Shown piece by piece: positions 26,117 to 33,854 of a stretch of 64,000 bases of DNA. The stretch is from Salaquimonas sp041736675. GTDB taxonomy: Bacteria; Pseudomonadota; Alphaproteobacteria; Rhizobiales; Rhizobiaceae. Position 1 is the first letter of the stretch; each line of letters begins with the position of its first letter. Location: positions 1 through 64,000 of the forward strand of contig JBGSTD010000002.1 of NCBI GenBank assembly GCA_041736675.1, given 5' to 3'. The position numbers were made by a program, and so were the translations under genes. The notes under the pieces are model-generated. The model searched no databases. It was not told the origin of the DNA and worked only from the letters and a program-made list of their open reading frames with translations.

Positions 26117-27292
26117 TCAGGCAGCTTTTCGGATGTTTCGCAAAGCGTTTTCAAACGCCCATGTCAGCCATGGCAACAGAGCCTCGACATCGGTTCTTTC
26201 AGCCGTTGCCCCGGTCCAGATACGCAGGCCCGCCGGTGCATCGCGATAGTGACCGATATCATAGGCAACACCGGCCTTTTCAAGCGCCGTCGCGATATCC
26301 TTGGCAAAGGCGGCCTGTTCATCCTCAGAGAGCGCAGTCACAATCGGGTCAACAAATTTCAGGCAAACCGATGTGTTGGAACGGGTCTCAGGCTTGACCG
26401 CCAGAAAATCAATCCAGTCGGTATGCTCGACAAACTCGGCGAGGGCGTTGAAATTGTCATCAGCGCGGCTGATAAGGGCGTTCAATCCGCCGAGCGATTT
26501 GGCCCAGTAGAGTGCATCAATGTAGTCCTCGACACAAAGCATGGACGGGGTATTGATGGTTTCCCCCTTGAAGATTCCTTCAATCAGCTTCCCGGCTTTG
26601 GTCATCAGGAAAATCTTCGGCATCGGCCATGCAGGCGTATAACTTTCGAGCCGTTCCACCGCCCTTGGCGAAAGTATGATCACGCCATGACCGCCTTCAC
26701 CGCCAAGCACTTTCTGCCAGGAAAATGTCACTACGTCGAGCTTTGAATAATCCAGCCTCTGGGCATAGGCAGCAGACGTGGCGTCACAAATGGTCAGGCC
26801 TTTGCGGTCTGCAGGAATGAAATCGGCATTTGGCACCCGAACACCGGAAGTCGTGCCATTCCAGGTGAAGACAACATCACGGTCAAAATCAATCTTTGAC
26901 AGGTCCGGCAACTCGCCATATCCGGTTTCGATCTTGCGCACATCGGCAAGTTTCAATTGCTTGGTAACATCGCTGACCCAGCCTGACCCAAAACTTTCCC
27001 ATGCCACCATGTCGACTCCGCGCTCGCCAAGAAGCGACCACATGGCCATTTCGACTGCACCTGTATCAGAGGCGGGGACAATTCCGATCCGGTGACCGGC
27101 GGGCACTTGAAGAATTTCGCGGGTAAGATCGATCGCTTCAGCCAGTTTCCCCTTGCCCTCTTTCGAGCGGTGCGAACGGCCTAGAGACGCGTCCTTGAGT
27201 GCCTCAAGCGACCAACCGGGGCGCTTGGTGCAAGGACCAGAAGAAAAACGGGGGTTTGCCGGACGAACCGTCGGCGCGGTGATATCTGTCAT
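26117..27292 (-). CDS. serC: Phosphoserine aminotransferase
   Basis: 391 residues of the alphaproteobacterial SerC type, with the pyridoxal-phosphate lysine in VVTFSWQKVLGGEGGHGV and the substrate segment FSSGPCTKRPGW. It converts phosphohydroxypyruvate and glutamate to phosphoserine. The ATG at 27290-27292 follows GAGGG. Its leader starts at the edge of the integrated element: the 21-bp att repeat forms the first part of the mRNA, so transcription now depends on a promoter inside the element (see the promoter entries). Confidence 0.95.
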   Translation of the reverse strand: MTDITAPTVRPANPRFSSGPCTKRPGWSLEALKDASLGRSHRSKEGKGKLAEAIDLTREILQVPAGHRIGIVPASDTGAVEMAMWSLLGERGVDMVAWESFGSGWVSDVTKQLKLADVRKIETGYGELPDLSKIDFDRDVVFTWNGTTSGVRVPNADFIPADRKGLTICDATSAAYAQRLDYSKLDVVTFSWQKVLGGEGGHGVIILSPRAVERLESYTPAWPMPKIFLMTKAGKLIEGIFKGETINTPSMLCVEDYIDALYWAKSLGGLNALISRADDNFNALAEFVEHTDWIDFLAVKPETRSNTSVCLKFVDPIVTALSEDEQAAFAKDIATALEKAGVAYDIGHYRDAPAGLRIWTGATAERTDVEALLPWLTWAFENALRNIRKAA

Positions 27293-27340
27293 GTGTCTAC
27301 CCTCACAGATAGTTAGCCTCTCGTTGGGGAGAGGTGGCCC
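27293..27340 (-). ncRNA. Structured 5' leader of serC-serA (candidate serC motif)
   Basis: Read on the minus strand, the leader has two small hairpins. The first is CCTCTC / GAGAGG around CCCAAC (within 27317-27334). The second is CTATC / GGTAG around TGTGAG (within 27298-27313), which places the GAGGG ribosome binding site in the loop and stem. Alphaproteobacterial serC operons are known to carry a conserved 5'-UTR element called the serC motif; this leader has the right place and shape, but a covariance-model match has not been run. Confidence 0.6.
27320..27340. repeat. Left attachment site (21-bp core)
   Basis: A 21-bp sequence beginning CTCGTTGGGGAG and ending GGTGGCCC, identical to 36269-36289. 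Flanking bases differ on both sides. It lies in the serC leader. Confidence 0.88.
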
Positions 27341-27346
27341 GAGATG

Positions 27347-27376
27347 GCTATAGCCTGAAACCCAAGAAAACTTCAA
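27347..27376 (-). promoter_or_regulatory. Element-borne promoter now driving serC-serA
   Basis: On the minus strand: -35 TTGAAG (27371-27376), 18-base spacer, -10 TATAGC (27347-27352), ending six bases before the att core that begins the serC leader. All of it lies inside the integrated element. The predicted start would fall at the beginning of the core, the same place as for the native promoter. Confidence 0.55.
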
Positions 27377-27414
27377 GTGGGAAAAGCATTGACCATGCAG
27401 AATCATGCAGGGAT

Positions 27415-27765
27415 ATGCAGAACGATACCGGAACTTGTGCCAAAAAGTGGCACAAAACTGACACATGCAATTCCGCATTTGTTCCTGCCCCTGAAAAAGA
27501 AAACGCCGCCCCGTGTGCAAACGAAGGCGGCGTAAATCTGATATCAAATTGCTCAGTTAAAGCACAAAAAAACTACCAGTTTTCAGGATCGCTCGCAAGC
27601 GAAAATATCCGTGTGCAAGAGGCTTGCAACTGGTTTGTCTGCAATCGGAATGATTGTCCAAAACCTATTGTTGCTACCCTGAAAGAGCGCTTTGATATCA
27701 CCAGTGGCGAAGCGGTGCGGGTGCTGCAGCACGCGGAAGCAGCTCGCAGGGCGGTGCAATCATGA
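27415..27765 (+). CDS. Small element protein, hypothetical
   Basis: Up to 116 residues. The C-terminal half (CNRNDCPKPIVATLKERFDI then SGEAVRVLQHAEAARRA) looks like a genuine small phage protein with a helix-turn-helix flavour. The N-terminal half is low-confidence and the true start could be further downstream, for instance a GTG near 27613. The stop overlaps the next start (ATGA at 27762-27765), suggesting translational coupling. Function unknown. Confidence 0.5.
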   Translation: MQNDTGTCAKKWHKTDTCNSAFVPAPEKENAAPCANEGGVNLISNCSVKAQKNYQFSGSLASENIRVQEACNWFVCNRNDCPKPIVATLKERFDITSGEAVRVLQHAEAARRAVQS

Positions 27766-28412
27766 CCGCCTTTAAGGCCTCGTCGGCACTGTTGAACACT
27801 CCATTGATGCGGCGGCAAACCACTGAGCGCGATCTCCAGTTTGAAACTGGTGAATTAATGGGACGTGGTCCATCGGTATTAATTTCATGCGCTAATCGCT
27901 TCAAACGGAAATATCAGCGTTCGCCAGATCGTGCAGCATCGTGGCTTCGGCGTAGGCGGTTAGGTTCCAAAAGCATCGCCTTGCCGCAAGAATGCTGCGA
28001 ACTCTTTACTGAGGGTCAAAGGGCAGTACTGAACATCATAGGCAATTGCGTCAAGCAATTCGGTTGCTGCGATTGGCCGTTGGACAAAATCGCGGCTCTT
28101 GCAGGCGTTTGCCGTCGCACTGTGCAAAATACCATAAAGGCAGCAGAGGAATGCGTATTGCTGAAAGTGCAAGCGCGTCCAAGGCTGGGCCGAAAAAACC
28201 TTAACAATGTAATTCGAATCGTTTCGTCGACCTGGCTTGGATGGCTGAAACGCGTCAAGTCGTCTTTTCATTTGTCGATAGGGTGCAAAACGATGCACCC
28301 CACGAGTGAAAAGATTTCTAATATACCAAATCAATTCTCAATCCCTTCAACATTAATGGGTGCAGATAGCACGCAAGAAGGGCTTTGGAAGGGTAAAAGG
28401 CCTGATGATTAG
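27762..28412 (+). CDS. Winged-helix, replication-initiator-like element protein
   Basis: 216 residues. The middle part is the best conserved: QRAVLNIIGNCVKQFGCCDW, DKIAALAGVCRRTVQNTIKA, a helix-turn-helix of the kind found in small replication or plasmid-like proteins of rhizobial phages and islands. A basic stretch (RRRRLGSK) precedes it. It probably binds DNA, perhaps at an origin or as a regulator. It overlaps the preceding gene by four bases. Confidence 0.6.
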   Translation: MTAFKASSALLNTPLMRRQTTERDLQFETGELMGRGPSVLISCANRFKRKYQRSPDRAASWLRRRRLGSKSIALPQECCELFTEGQRAVLNIIGNCVKQFGCCDWPLDKIAALAGVCRRTVQNTIKAAEECVLLKVQARPRLGRKNLNNVIRIVSSTWLGWLKRVKSSFHLSIGCKTMHPTSEKISNIPNQFSIPSTLMGADSTQEGLWKGKRPDD

Positions 28413-28494
28413 GTGGTACAAAACCCAAACCAGAAAACGTGGCAATTAATGCGGGACAATAAGAGCCTGCAAACGAACCAATATGAGTTGATGG

Positions 28495-28962
28495 ATGGCG
28501 AATAGACCTGAGTGGGATAAAAGCGATGCCCGCAACAAATTGTACGGGCGCAAGTGGCGTGAAGCACGGGCGATATTTTTGCGTTCTAACCCTCACTGCA
28601 AAATGTGCGCTGGTGAGGGTAAGGTTGGCCGCGCCACGGTGGTTGATCATATCGTACCTCACAAGGGTGATTACGTGCGTTTCTGGACGCAAGCTAACTG
28701 GCAACCGCTTTGCGAGCACCATCATAATGCTGATAAGGCAATTCAAGAGGCTAAAGGCTATTCTGATCGCGTTGGTAAGGATGGATGGCCGGTTGATCCG
28801 TTGCATCCTGCAATTTCTGGGGTAAATGCTGCATCGAAAAGCGATATTTCTCACAACGGGGGGGCTTCCAATCACCAGAAGCTAAGGGGCCGGACACCGT
28901 TGGGGAAGAACAAAAAAGACTTAGTTTTACCACCAAACAAAAACACCAATTTCATTTTCTAG
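28495..28962 (+). CDS. HNH endonuclease
   Basis: 155 residues with a clear HNH fold: zinc-type CKMC at about residues 35-38, VDHIVPHKGD with the catalytic histidine, and the closing CEHHHNADK. HNH proteins next to the large terminase are common in HK97-type phages and in capsid-forming islands, where they assist DNA packaging (family knowledge). The start ATG at 28495 has a weak ribosome binding site. The gene ends eight bases before terL. Confidence 0.88.
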   Translation: MANRPEWDKSDARNKLYGRKWREARAIFLRSNPHCKMCAGEGKVGRATVVDHIVPHKGDYVRFWTQANWQPLCEHHHNADKAIQEAKGYSDRVGKDGWPVDPLHPAISGVNAASKSDISHNGGASNHQKLRGRTPLGKNKKDLVLPPNKNTNFIF

Positions 28963-28970
28963 GAACCAAA

Positions 28971-30599
28971 ATGTCACTCAGGGGTATAGGCGCCAAACCA
29001 CTTTCAGAGCGCGGCAAGGTCGATGCAAGGGAAGTAATGCCATGGGATGACCCTTTGCTGACGCGGGCTGAAAAGGTAATCCGTTTTTGTGAGGATATGC
29101 CTATCACCCAGGGCAAACTAGCCGGTTCAAAGATGGTCCTGAGGCATTGGCAATGCGAATTTATTGAGGCGGTCTATGCCGAAAACAAGGATGGTAACCG
29201 CCCGGTGCGAACCGCGGTTCTTTCCATGGCTCGCAAAAATGGCAAAACGCAACTGGCGGCGGCACTTGCGCTTTGTCATTTGCTTGGACCTGAGGCTGAA
29301 ATGCCGGGCGAAGTCTATTCGTGCGCATTGACGCGAGATCAAGCGGCAAAGCTATACGCTGAAATGGTAGCAATCCTGAATTCGCACGATGAACTTGACG
29401 ACCGCTGTAATGTGGTTCGCTTCAAAAAGGAAATCGAAGCTCTTTCGGGAAAGGGAGAAGGATCGATCTATTCGGCGCTATCTGCAGATGCCGGTTCGAA
29501 AATGGGATTGTCTCCATCATTCGTGGTTTATGACGAACTTGGGAGCGCCCCCAATCGTCATTTGTTCGATGCGATGGACACTGCGACCGGCGCTCGCGAA
29601 AATCCTCTAATGATGGTGATTTCAACTCAGGCCGCTGCAGATCATCATGTCATGAGCGAATTGATTGACTACGGGCTGCAGGTGCAGGCTGGGGACGTGA
29701 TTGACCCATCATTTCACCTCACATTGTACACTGCACCCCGTGAAGCTGACATTCACGATCCTGTGTCATGGGAACTGGCAAATCCAGCCATAGGCGATTT
29801 TCGGTCGTTTGATGATGTGCAAAGGCAGTCCGCTCAGGCGCAAATGGTTCCATCCAAAGAATCGGCCTTTCGCAACCTGATACTCAATCAACGTGTTTCC
29901 GCCACTTCGCGATTTATCCACAAACCGGAATGGGAAAAATGCAATGACAAGCCCGATGAAAAGCAGTTGAAAGGTCGCGTGTGTTTTGGCGGGCTTGATC
30001 TTGGCGCAACAAGAGACCTGACTGCATTCGTTCTGGCATTCCCAAATGATGACGGCCGCATTGATATCCTTTGCAACTTTTTCATGCCGGCTAACAACAT
30101 TTCCGAGCGTTCAAATCAGGATCGCGTTCCCTATGACCTTTGGGCGCAACAAGGATTTATAACCCTGATACCTGGAGCGACAATCGATCCGGGTTTTGTG
30201 GCAGATTGCCTTGCAAATGCAGCTCAAGAATATGACCTGCAATTGCTGGCTTATGATCGATGGCGAATTGAGGATTTGAAGCGCGAACTTGGACTGATTG
30301 GCGCAAGCCTGCCCCTCAGTGCGCACGGGCAGGGCTTCAAGGAAATGTCACCTGCTGTCGATAAACTCGAAAGGGCTGTTGCGGAGGGAATTTTGCGGCA
30401 TGGTGGCAATCCGGTTTTGAATATGTGTGCTGCCAATGCTGTAATCACCCGAGATCCTGCAGGCGGGCGAAAACTCGATAAATCCAAGGCCTCAGGTCGC
30501 ATTGACGGGCTTGTCGCGCTCGCAATGGCCTTGAACGTATCAGGGCGTGAAGAACAAGTTTCGGAAATGCCAGCATGCCTTGCGTCACTGCTAGAATAA
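28971..30599 (+). CDS. terL: Phage terminase large subunit
   Basis: 542 residues. The ATPase half has Walker A ARKNGKT (87-93) and Walker B VVYDELG (about 184-190). The nuclease half begins around GGLDLGATRD (about 340) with further acidic residues (LLAYDRWRIEDL). TerL drives genome packaging and cuts concatemers. The start ATG has an AGGAACC site. Length and motifs are intact. No small terminase gene is recognisable on either side; the HNH protein is the immediate upstream neighbour. Confidence 0.93.
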   Translation: MSLRGIGAKPLSERGKVDAREVMPWDDPLLTRAEKVIRFCEDMPITQGKLAGSKMVLRHWQCEFIEAVYAENKDGNRPVRTAVLSMARKNGKTQLAAALALCHLLGPEAEMPGEVYSCALTRDQAAKLYAEMVAILNSHDELDDRCNVVRFKKEIEALSGKGEGSIYSALSADAGSKMGLSPSFVVYDELGSAPNRHLFDAMDTATGARENPLMMVISTQAAADHHVMSELIDYGLQVQAGDVIDPSFHLTLYTAPREADIHDPVSWELANPAIGDFRSFDDVQRQSAQAQMVPSKESAFRNLILNQRVSATSRFIHKPEWEKCNDKPDEKQLKGRVCFGGLDLGATRDLTAFVLAFPNDDGRIDILCNFFMPANNISERSNQDRVPYDLWAQQGFITLIPGATIDPGFVADCLANAAQEYDLQLLAYDRWRIEDLKRELGLIGASLPLSAHGQGFKEMSPAVDKLERAVAEGILRHGGNPVLNMCAANAVITRDPAGGRKLDKSKASGRIDGLVALAMALNVSGREEQVSEMPACLASLLE

Positions 30600-30923
30600 A
30601 TATTTCCGCATGAAATAGTTTTTTGAGGACTTCGTTCCCTTTGAAAACGAGGTTGGGTACTTGCAACTTTCGTACAAATCAGATTCAGTGTTTTTGGGCT
30701 TCGAAACCCTGACCAGTGACCTAAAAACCCGTTCCCGTCTGAAACGGGTTTGCATTTTGCTCAGCTTAGCGGCTGGCTTTTCCACGGCTGGAATGGCCGG
30801 GGGCAGACGCTATGTCCAGAGCCTGTGCTTAAAATCGTCTGGCTTGTCTCACTGGCAAGTTTCGAACCCCCGGCTCCGTGTCTGTCACGCGGTGTGGCCA
30901 TTGTGCCTATTGGAGGTTCCAAA
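30600..30923. other. 324-base gap after terL with a hairpin
   Basis: Contains a hairpin AAACCCGTT (30725-30733) / AACGGGTTT (30743-30751) that may terminate or process the terL transcript. An open frame from 30661 overlaps the next start as ATGA, but has no recognisable features. The segment 30790-30900 has several short inverted repeats and could be structured RNA. Confidence 0.4.
30725..30751 (+). terminator. Hairpin downstream of terL
   Basis: 9-bp stem AAACCCGTT / AACGGGTTT around a nine-base loop, followed by TGCATTTTGC, so the T-run is poor. Position after terL suggests a terminator or RNA processing site. Confidence 0.5.
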
Positions 30924-31148
30924 ATGACTAAATCCACGGTCAATAATGATCCGTTGCAAGAGTTTTTCGCTTCTATGCCAGATCATCAAAAACGCGATAT
31001 CCGTGATTGGGTTCAATCGATGGTTTCGGCTGGCTACAATTTTTATCGCCGCCCTGGATTGGATCATCTTACAGGTATGGACAAATTTGCTATCACTAAA
31101 GTCCCTGAAAGCGTTGATAATTCCGAGGATATTCTTGCTCACCTTTGA
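30924..31148 (+). CDS. Small element protein, hypothetical (74 aa)
   Basis: Starts at the ATG at 30924 behind a strong GGAGG site. Acidic and amphipathic (NDPLQEFFASMPDHQKRDIR), with no cysteines or obvious domain. It could be a packaging accessory or regulator, given its place between terL and the capsid, but nothing identifies it. A perfect palindrome follows eight bases after its stop. Confidence 0.6.
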   Translation: MTKSTVNNDPLQEFFASMPDHQKRDIRDWVQSMVSAGYNFYRRPGLDHLTGMDKFAITKVPESVDNSEDILAHL

Positions 31149-31155
31149 CAGTGGC

Positions 31156-31191
31156 AGAATCAGGGTCTGCAAATTTGCAGACCCTGATTCT
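31156..31191. terminator. Perfect 36-bp palindrome
   Basis: Each arm is 18 bases: AGAATCAGGGTCTGCAAA at 31156-31173 and its exact complement at 31174-31191, with no loop. As RNA it would make a very strong hairpin just after the 74-aa gene, acting as a terminator or processing barrier. As DNA it could be a protein binding site. The trailing T-run is short. Confidence 0.7.
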
Positions 31192-31219
31192 TTCGTCGGC
31201 AAGGGCTGTTTGACATTCG

Positions 31220-31269
31220 TTTTCGTGGTGATTGCCACGCTTTCCGAATCGTGGTAAACACCACGAAAA
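31220..31269. promoter_or_regulatory. Nested inverted repeats upstream of the MerR-like gene
   Basis: Outer arms TTTTCGTGGTG (31220-31230) and CACCACGAAAA (31259-31269), inner arms CCACG (31236-31240) and CGTGG (31251-31255). The right outer arm runs into the GGAG ribosome binding site of the next gene, so the structure could hide that site in RNA. It could equally be an operator made of CGTGG half-sites. A TTGACA lies at 31211-31216. Confidence 0.55.
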
Positions 31270-31282
31270 GGAGTTTTATGTC

Positions 31283-31864
31283 ATGCAGGAATTCAGATTT
31301 GATCTGGCACAGTTTACACCCAGTGAAGCGGAAAACATTACCGGCTTGGCGCTCGCCACACAACGCGATTGGAGACGGCGCGGGTTTCTACACAAGGGTA
31401 TTGGTCACAATAGATTCGATCTATTTGATCTGATTGAAATGCTCGCGCGAAAGATGCTTTCAGACCGAGGAATTGGACCGCTAGCATCTGAGTCTATATC
31501 TGATTTTTTGGTTTCTGGCATTTCTCACCGAGTTTTAGACTATGATTCGTGTTTCAAAGCTGATTCTGCGAAGCTTGATGCAGATGCACCAGAATTCAAC
31601 TTTGATCGTTTCTCCCGCCTTATCCGCGTCAAAAAATTCGGCAATATCGCGTCGGTCATTCCTGCTAGATTTTTCTTGTGGTTTGCGAACGGCAAGCATC
31701 AATGGGTGAAAAATATCGCTGATTGTTTTGAAGATTCAAATTCTTCCTATGCGCTAACCAACGTGGCTGGACCGGTGATCATCTTGGATCAAGAGGCGAT
31801 AGCCAAACACTTGATCAAAAAAATTTCAGGTCGTCCATTGGTATTCGTGAAGTCTGCCGAATGA
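31283..31864 (+). CDS. MerR-like DNA-binding regulator of the element
   Basis: 193 residues. The N-terminal segment FTPSEAENITGLALATQRDW then RRRGFL is a MerR-type helix-turn-helix and wing (about residues 9-35). The remaining 150 residues have no recognised effector domain. ATG at 31283 with AAGGAG about ten bases upstream. The nested inverted repeats directly upstream are an obvious candidate for its own operator. It sits between packaging and capsid genes, where phages often place late-gene regulators. Confidence 0.65.
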   Translation: MQEFRFDLAQFTPSEAENITGLALATQRDWRRRGFLHKGIGHNRFDLFDLIEMLARKMLSDRGIGPLASESISDFLVSGISHRVLDYDSCFKADSAKLDADAPEFNFDRFSRLIRVKKFGNIASVIPARFFLWFANGKHQWVKNIADCFEDSNSSYALTNVAGPVIILDQEAIAKHLIKKISGRPLVFVKSAE

Positions 31865-31933
31865 TTGAAAAATTGCTATTTTTCCCCGCCGGAAGTCATG
31901 GTTTGCACGGTGCTGACCATGGGTCGAAAAAAT

Positions 31934-31985
31934 CTGATTAGGGTTGGCGGGGCGGCTTGGTCAGCCGGAGTTTAGCCCTAATCAG
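31934..31985 (+). promoter_or_regulatory. Structured leader upstream of the capsid gene
   Basis: Outer stem CTGATTAGGG (31934-31943) / CCCTAATCAG (31976-31985) encloses an inner stem CGGCT (31953-31957) / AGCCG (31963-31967) with a five-base loop. A further small hairpin ATTCGCCCGAAT follows. The region 31865-32064 has no gene, so this is most likely an RNA element in the capsid 5' leader. Confidence 0.5.
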
Positions 31986-32064
31986 ACACCGCTTTATTCG
32001 CCCGAATGGGCATAACCGGATTGAACGTCGCGAGACTGTCCAGTCCCCTTGAAGGAAGAAGAAA

Positions 32065-32220
32065 ATGGAACTTGAAGCATTGAAAGAGAAACTTGCAGGA
32101 TTGGTTGCCGAAATGAAGGCTATTCTTGATGGCGAAACAGGCGGAAACCTGGACGAAGGAAAACGCAATCGTTTTGACAGTCTGGACAAAGAGTCCCGTT
32201 CGCTCAAGGCACAGATCTAG
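32065..32220 (+). pseudogene. Capsid N-terminal (delta-domain) segment ending at an in-frame amber
   Basis: 51 codons from the ATG at 32065, with a good GAAGGAAGA site, reading MELEALKEKLAGLVAEMKAI and ending KAQI before TAG at 32218-32220. This is the coiled scaffolding start typical of HK97-type capsid proteins. The next codon continues the same frame as RAEKVQEFERYQ. A single base change in one codon (for example CAG or GAG to TAG) would explain it. Confidence 0.8.
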
Positions 32221-32232
32221 CGCGCCGAAAAG

Positions 32233-33303
32233 GTGCAGGAATTTGAGCGGTATCAGGCGCGGGCAGAACCTGTTGGCGGTGCTGAAATGTGCCGCGAGAT
32301 GCGAAACTATTCGCTTTCGAAGGCGACCACTGAAAGCATGAACGGCAGATTGACCGGCCTTGAGGCGGAAGTGAATTCAGAACTTGGAAAAGGCCGTGAA
32401 GTACGCGGCGTTATGATCCCCACTGAGATTATTTTGGGTGGCATGGAATCAAGGGCAATCACAACAACCGCGCCGGTGGCCGGTCCTGGTGGCAATCTGA
32501 TTGCAACTGATATGGGTCCGATTTCAGATCGCCGCCGTCCGGTACTTGCAATTGAACGTCTTGGAGCAACAATCATGCGCGGCTTGACCGGTAACATGGA
32601 TTTGCCGAGACTTACAGGTTCCGGCACTTCTGGTTGGGTCGCGGAACATACCAACGCAACGCGCTCAGATGCTAAATTTGCCAAAAAAACACTCAGTCCA
32701 AAAACCGTTTCAGCAGAATATGAAGTATCTCGCAGGATGCTTTTGCAGTCAAATATTGCCCTTGAATCGCTGTTGCGAAATGATCTTGGTTTTCTGCTGG
32801 CGCAAGCGTTGGATAGCGCTGCAATTCAGGGCGGTGGCACTAACGAACCAACTGGCATTCTAGCAGATGCAGCCGTCATAGCGGCAATCGTAACCGGTGG
32901 CGATTTTGACAGTGACATTACGGCAGACTTGATCGCGGCGCTTGAAACCGATGACGTTACCGGAACGCGGGCATTCCTCACAAATCCGGCTGTCATGAAT
33001 GCCGCTCGAAAAACCAAGGATGTTGATGGTCACGTGATTACATTGGCGGAATTGTTCCACAATGAGCGTGCCGAAAGTTCGACTCAGGTTCCTGGCGATA
33101 TCGGGGCAACTACTGACAAGAACGCACTGATCTATGGTGAATGGGCAAGCCTGTATCTTGGCTATTGGAGTGGCGTTGACATTCTGGTGAACCCTTACCA
33201 TGCAGATGTTGCCAGCAAGGGCGGCGCATTGCTTCATGCTTTCCTGGATACCGATGTTGTTGTTCGTCATGCTGAGGCATTCAGATACGCGGAGATCAAT
33301 TGA
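32233..33303 (+). CDS. HK97-type major capsid protein (body, downstream of an amber codon)
   Basis: 356 residues in the same frame as the segment before the amber codon. It shows the HK97 capsid body: GVMIPTEIILGGMESRAITT, RLTGSGTSGWVAEHTNATRS, the SAEYEVSRRMLLQS core and a C-terminal P-domain with GVDILVNPYHADVASKGGAL. A GTG at 32233 is the first possible start after the stop but has no spaced ribosome binding site. Without readthrough or reinitiation no full-length protein would form; the full frame 32065-33303 would give about 412 residues. The stop overlaps the protease start (TGATG). Confidence 0.85.
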   Translation: MQEFERYQARAEPVGGAEMCREMRNYSLSKATTESMNGRLTGLEAEVNSELGKGREVRGVMIPTEIILGGMESRAITTTAPVAGPGGNLIATDMGPISDRRRPVLAIERLGATIMRGLTGNMDLPRLTGSGTSGWVAEHTNATRSDAKFAKKTLSPKTVSAEYEVSRRMLLQSNIALESLLRNDLGFLLAQALDSAAIQGGGTNEPTGILADAAVIAAIVTGGDFDSDITADLIAALETDDVTGTRAFLTNPAVMNAARKTKDVDGHVITLAELFHNERAESSTQVPGDIGATTDKNALIYGEWASLYLGYWSGVDILVNPYHADVASKGGALLHAFLDTDVVVRHAEAFRYAEIN

Positions 33304-33854
33304 TGAACGCGCCCGTCAACCTTGAACTTGAAAATCGTTCCTTTGTTTCCGAAATTCGGGCGCAAGGGCGGCGGCTGCAGGGCTATGCCGCGACATTTGG
33401 CATTGAAGCAAGAATTGGCGGGCGCTTCACTGAAACAATCGCTCAGGGTGCTTTCTCGCAATCCCTGAGCGATGCAAAAGACATACTTGCTCTTGTTGAT
33501 CATGATCCGTCAAAGGTGTTGGCGCGGACCCGCTCAGGAACACTTGTCCTGAATGAAGACGCGACAGGGTTGGCTTTTGACATTCAAGTGCCAGACACTC
33601 AAGCCGGTCGCGATATCCTGGCGCTCGCCAGTCGTGGCGACCTTGGCGGCATGTCGTTCGGTTTTCAGGCGCTTGATGAAGAAATCAATGGGGATCATCG
33701 CGTACTACGCAATGTGATCCTGCACGAAATTTCAGTTGTTTCCGCATGGCCTGCTTATGAAGGAACAAGCATCTCGGCGCGCTCGCGATTGATGAATTCG
33801 AACTTCATTGAACAGGCAAAGCGCCGTATCAAAATATTGGAGTTGTCGCTATGA
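33303..33854 (+). CDS. HK97-type prohead protease
   Basis: 183 residues of the U35/S78 prohead protease family. The catalytic histidine is H67 in LVDHDPSKVLART and the nucleophile S118 in GDLGGMSFGF. It would cleave the delta domain of the capsid protein and mature the prohead. The start ATG at 33303 overlaps the capsid stop by one base and its own stop overlaps the portal start (ATGA), so capsid, protease and portal are translationally coupled. Confidence 0.9.
   Translation: MNAPVNLELENRSFVSEIRAQGRRLQGYAATFGIEARIGGRFTETIAQGAFSQSLSDAKDILALVDHDPSKVLARTRSGTLVLNEDATGLAFDIQVPDTQAGRDILALASRGDLGGMSFGFQALDEEINGDHRVLRNVILHEISVVSAWPAYEGTSISARSRLMNSNFIEQAKRRIKILELSL

Noticed and set aside
30850..30890. 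tRNA-like TTCGAACCC segment in the element
   Set aside because: No acceptor, D or anticodon arms can be folded around it on either strand.
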